Shown: positions 15,828 to 18,046 of the stretch, in pieces
Numbering within the stretch: position 1 is the first letter of the stretch
Layout: each line of letters starts with the position of its first letter
Assembly: GCA_044357775.1 (NCBI GenBank)
Contig: JBIKOX010000039.1
Coordinates: 1-18,046, forward strand
DNA from: UBA4416 sp044357775
GTDB lineage: Bacteria > Bacteroidota > Bacteroidia > B-17B0 > Aurantibacillaceae
Direction of reading: 5' to 3'
DNA length: 18,046 bases
Notes under the pieces: model-generated
Seen by the model: only the letters and a program-made list of their open reading frames with translations
Databases searched by the model: none
Told to the model about the DNA's origin: nothing
Translations under genes and position numbers: made by a program

Positions 15828-16969
15828 TATTGTTTTCCTTTTATAAACATGGGTTCATAAATAGAAGGCTCTCTGATGTCATCAGCTACTTTTATGCATT
15901 TGCTTGGAGCATACTTTTCGATACCAGATCTGTAGTAAACACTATCAAAAAAACTAAATTCCGAATGTGGATGTGTAGTTTGTTGATTTAAAATTGCTTT
16001 AAGATCTTTTTCTGGAATACTCCATTCTTTGGATAATTTTTTAATCGAAGGTTCCATATAACTAATGTATAAAAGTTCCATCAAAGTATGATCTTGTCTA
16101 TTACTAAAATTAATTTCACTGTTTAAGGTTTTACGATACACATTGAGAATCATGTTTTGACTTTCAACAAGTTTTTGAAACTCTCTAGGACTAATACTAT
16201 TTGCAACAGAATCTGTTTTACTAAATAGCGGCTGTATAACAATTTCGTGGCACCATAAACATTTAGCAGGTTTGCCAGCATTCCCATACTCAACAGGACT
16301 TGCATTTACTAAACTCCCATTTGCATTATAAATTGCAAAACGTAGTTGACCATTTTTCATAATATCCATTGTTTCAAAAAACTCCGGAATGAAATTTGAA
16401 TTTATCTCACCACCACCCTCCTCTGCAACGAATGCAGTCTTCAAAACTGATTTATTTATTTTACACTTAACAACGCGATGATGTTTGGCAACTGATGATT
16501 TAATGACAGAAAATACTATAGGATTTTCGAATTCATGGGACGCTAAAAATTGGCTGTAATTTGCTGGCATGTTTGTAATTGCATAATAATGCGGGCTGCT
16601 GCCTATTGTTAATGCAATAAAATGACCTACATCGATACTATGATGCTTTATATAATAAGGTGTGTTTTTAATGCTATCTGTTATTGATTTAAGCTCATTT
16701 AAAGCATGCTCGTCAAACCCAAGTGAGGCGAAATTAATTTTAAAACTACTACTATCTATCCATTCAATATTTTTATCAAAGGAGCCTTTTGGCAACTCTG
16801 CTCCTAAATACGAAAGTGCCCATAAAAAACCCGTACGTTGTTTTTGCCAGCTGTCATTTTTATAATTTAAATTATATGATAAATTTATAGAGACATTATC
16901 CTTTTGGAGAAAAGAAAATGAAATTAATATTAGTAAAAGCGAGAAAAGTATGAGTGGTATTTTTTTCAA
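15827..16969 (-). CDS. Secreted monoheme cytochrome-c-like protein
   Basis: A 380-residue exported protein. An N-terminal hydrophobic segment (KKIPLILFSLLLILISFSFL) is a signal peptide or membrane anchor; no lipobox cysteine is seen near it. A single CxxCH heme-c motif occurs as C237, C240 and H241 in AGKPAKCLWCHE. There is no other cytochrome c-like sequence around it, so heme c attachment is predicted from the motif alone. The first 230 residues and the last 130 match nothing I recognise. TTG 16969 is the only start that keeps the signal peptide; it lies four bases after the FkbM gene stop. The stop is coupled (TAATG) to the small frameshifted gene. Why a heme protein sits in a glycan locus is unclear; it could be an unrelated passenger or a redox partner in the periplasm. 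Confidence 0.7.
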   Translation of the reverse strand: MKKIPLILFSLLLILISFSFLQKDNVSINLSYNLNYKNDSWQKQRTGFLWALSYLGAELPKGSFDKNIEWIDSSSFKINFASLGFDEHALNELKSITDSIKNTPYYIKHHSIDVGHFIALTIGSSPHYYAITNMPANYSQFLASHEFENPIVFSVIKSSVAKHHRVVKCKINKSVLKTAFVAEEGGGEINSNFIPEFFETMDIMKNGQLRFAIYNANGSLVNASPVEYGNAGKPAKCLWCHEIVIQPLFSKTDSVANSISPREFQKLVESQNMILNVYRKTLNSEINFSNRQDHTLMELLYISYMEPSIKKLSKEWSIPEKDLKAILNQQTTHPHSEFSFFDSVYYRSGIEKYAPSKCIKVADDIREPSIYEPMFIKGKQ

Positions 16970-16973
16970 ATTA

Positions 16974-17894
16974 TTAAATTCGTTTCATTAATTTAAATAG
17001 AACAGGGGGAATTATATTCTTCAAAAACCTCAAATAGAAAGATTTATGATTACTAGTTTTAATTGATTTTAATGTATTAATATCATCAACTGATAGAGCT
17101 GCTTTTTCGAAAAAGAAATTGGCAATACTAGTATATCCCAACCAATATAAAAAAATTCCTTTTTTAATATTGCAAGATTTCAGGGCTTCGTTATCAACCA
17201 AAACATAGATAGCATCGCCGCAGGGAGCATAATGAGCATGAACTTGACAACTATTTAACAAAGACGTGTTCTCATTACGGTATGTAATAAAATCAATTAA
17301 CTCATAATGGTTTTCTCTAAGAAACAAATCAATATCCGAAAACAAAGCTTGATCTTTGTAAATTGGTATTGTGGACACCTCTACTTTAATGACATGAATT
17401 TTTTTATTTTGTATAAGTTTCTTAGCGCCTTTTAATATAGATAATTCACTTCCCTGTGTATCAAGCTTTAAATAATCAACGTCTTTATCATTAAAATACT
17501 CATCTGCTTTTTGAATATTGATGGAAATGGTTTCTTGAGTATCAATATTACTTTTCCATGAACTAAATTCATTATATGACCCAAAATGCTTTTCGTAATT
17601 CTCAATATCAGGCTTTAAAAAACTGCTCATAGAGTTATGATTAGTTAAATAGAAGGTTGCTACGCCTGAATTTTCTGCTAAGCCTAATTCATTGAGATGA
17701 AAAGTTTTAAAAGGAGAATCTTTGTAGAGAATTTTAAGATTATTACATTCAACTGGGTTTGGCTCAAAAGCATGAATAGTAGTAATTTCTGAAAGTTCTT
17801 CTATAAATTCTACACTGCCTTTTGCGCCAACGTCAGCAATAGTTAGCTCAGTAATATCATTTTTATTAAGTAGGTCAATAATATGTTTTTTCAT
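16974..17894 (-). CDS. FkbM-family methyltransferase
   Basis: A 306-residue SAM-dependent methyltransferase. Motif I reads IADVGAKGSVE (19-29), motif II AFEPNP (42-47), and the family-defining YLKLDTQGSEL stands at 141-151, followed by ILKGAKKLI. This is the FkbM layout, a family of O-methyltransferases often found in polysaccharide and glycolipid clusters, where some members methylate sugar hydroxyls. The C-terminal 80 residues extend beyond the catalytic domain and include a histidine/cysteine-containing segment (CQVHAHYAPCGDAI). The start is taken as ATG 17894; a TTG at 17903 would add three residues. It lies 55 bases downstream of the acyltransferase gene and probably shares its transcript. 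Sugar O-methylation as a glycan decoration is inference from context. Confidence 0.88.
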   Translation of the reverse strand: MKKHIIDLLNKNDITELTIADVGAKGSVEFIEELSEITTIHAFEPNPVECNNLKILYKDSPFKTFHLNELGLAENSGVATFYLTNHNSMSSFLKPDIENYEKHFGSYNEFSSWKSNIDTQETISINIQKADEYFNDKDVDYLKLDTQGSELSILKGAKKLIQNKKIHVIKVEVSTIPIYKDQALFSDIDLFLRENHYELIDFITYRNENTSLLNSCQVHAHYAPCGDAIYVLVDNEALKSCNIKKGIFLYWLGYTSIANFFFEKAALSVDDINTLKSIKTSNHKSFYLRFLKNIIPPVLFKLMKRI

Positions 17895-17949
17895 GCCAAA
17901 CAAGTATAAATAAATATAAGATTATCCGACGAGATATTGTATAGCATTT

Positions 17950-18046
17950 TCATATTTTTTTCCTTCTCAATAAAATAGGACGTTCAATATAATTAAAGAA
18001 TAATGTTGAAAAACTAATGACAATAGCCAAATACACAATAGTAAAA
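17950..18046 (-). CDS. C-terminal end of an acyltransferase family 3 (OafA-type) protein (5' part outside window)
   Basis: An open minus-strand frame enters from the right edge and ends in TGA at 17950-17952. Only 31 residues are visible: a hydrophobic helix (YLAIVISFSTLFF) followed by NYIERPILLRRKK. The helix plus ExP tail, commonly written as YFIERPF followed by basic residues, is the characteristic end of acyltransferase-3 membrane proteins. These proteins O-acetylate surface polysaccharides or lipid A sugars. The small size of the fragment limits certainty, but the fit with the glycan locus is good. It would be upstream of, and in the same direction as, the FkbM gene. Confidence 0.7.
   Translation of the reverse strand, partial: FTIVYLAIVISFSTLFFNYIERPILLRRKKI

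Noticed and set aside
1..18046. CRISPR array, tRNA/rRNA genes, insertion sequences or phage genes
   Set aside because: No repeat-spacer pattern, cloverleaf-like gene, transposase, integrase or terminal inverted repeat was seen on either strand.

Overview
The window is an AT-rich stretch that looks like a cell-surface polysaccharide island from a member of the Bacteroidota; genus cannot be read from it. Signs are the A/T-rich codon use, lack of clear Shine-Dalgarno sequences, a TAnnTTTG-type promoter box between the two divergent gene sets, and a secretory leader that would end in KAQ if one base were removed. No rRNA, tRNA, CRISPR array or insertion sequence is visible, and no gap over 300 bases lacks a gene or gene remnant.

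Layout. (1) Positions 1-272, plus strand: the C-terminal end of an outer-membrane beta-barrel-like protein. (2) Positions 282-7897, minus strand: a tightly packed seven-gene operon that starts with a short Wzz-type polysaccharide co-polymerase. It then encodes a radical SAM protein, an NPPY-motif methyltransferase, a winged-helix/nucleotidyltransferase protein, a second radical SAM protein, a class I methyltransferase and a third radical SAM protein. All three radical SAM proteins have a B12-binding-like N-terminal domain. (3) Positions 8025-15555, plus strand: a divergent operon with Wzx flippase, a Wzy-like polymerase, a GT4 glycosyltransferase, a 2-oxoglutarate/Fe(II) oxygenase, a DUF1972/GT4 rhamnosyltransferase-like enzyme, a second polymerase/ligase-like membrane protein and a monotopic phosphoglycosyl transferase. 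(4) Positions 15552-18046, minus strand: the C-terminal tail of an acyltransferase-3 protein at the right edge, an FkbM methyltransferase, a secreted monoheme cytochrome-c-like protein and a small secreted-protein gene that appears frameshifted.

How the genes fit together (inference). The phosphoglycosyl transferase would load the first sugar on undecaprenyl phosphate, the two glycosyltransferases would extend the repeat unit, Wzx would flip it, a Wzy-like protein would polymerise it and the co-polymerase would set chain length. The oxygenase, FkbM enzyme and acyltransferase are candidate decorating enzymes.

The part without an obvious role is the minus-strand block of three radical SAM proteins, two methyltransferases and a nucleotidyltransferase. 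It is the best candidate here for an undescribed pathway, probably making or modifying a surface glycan or lipid component. Within it, three consecutive genes lie in one reading frame, separated by single TAA stops, and the second and third have only TTG as a sensible start.
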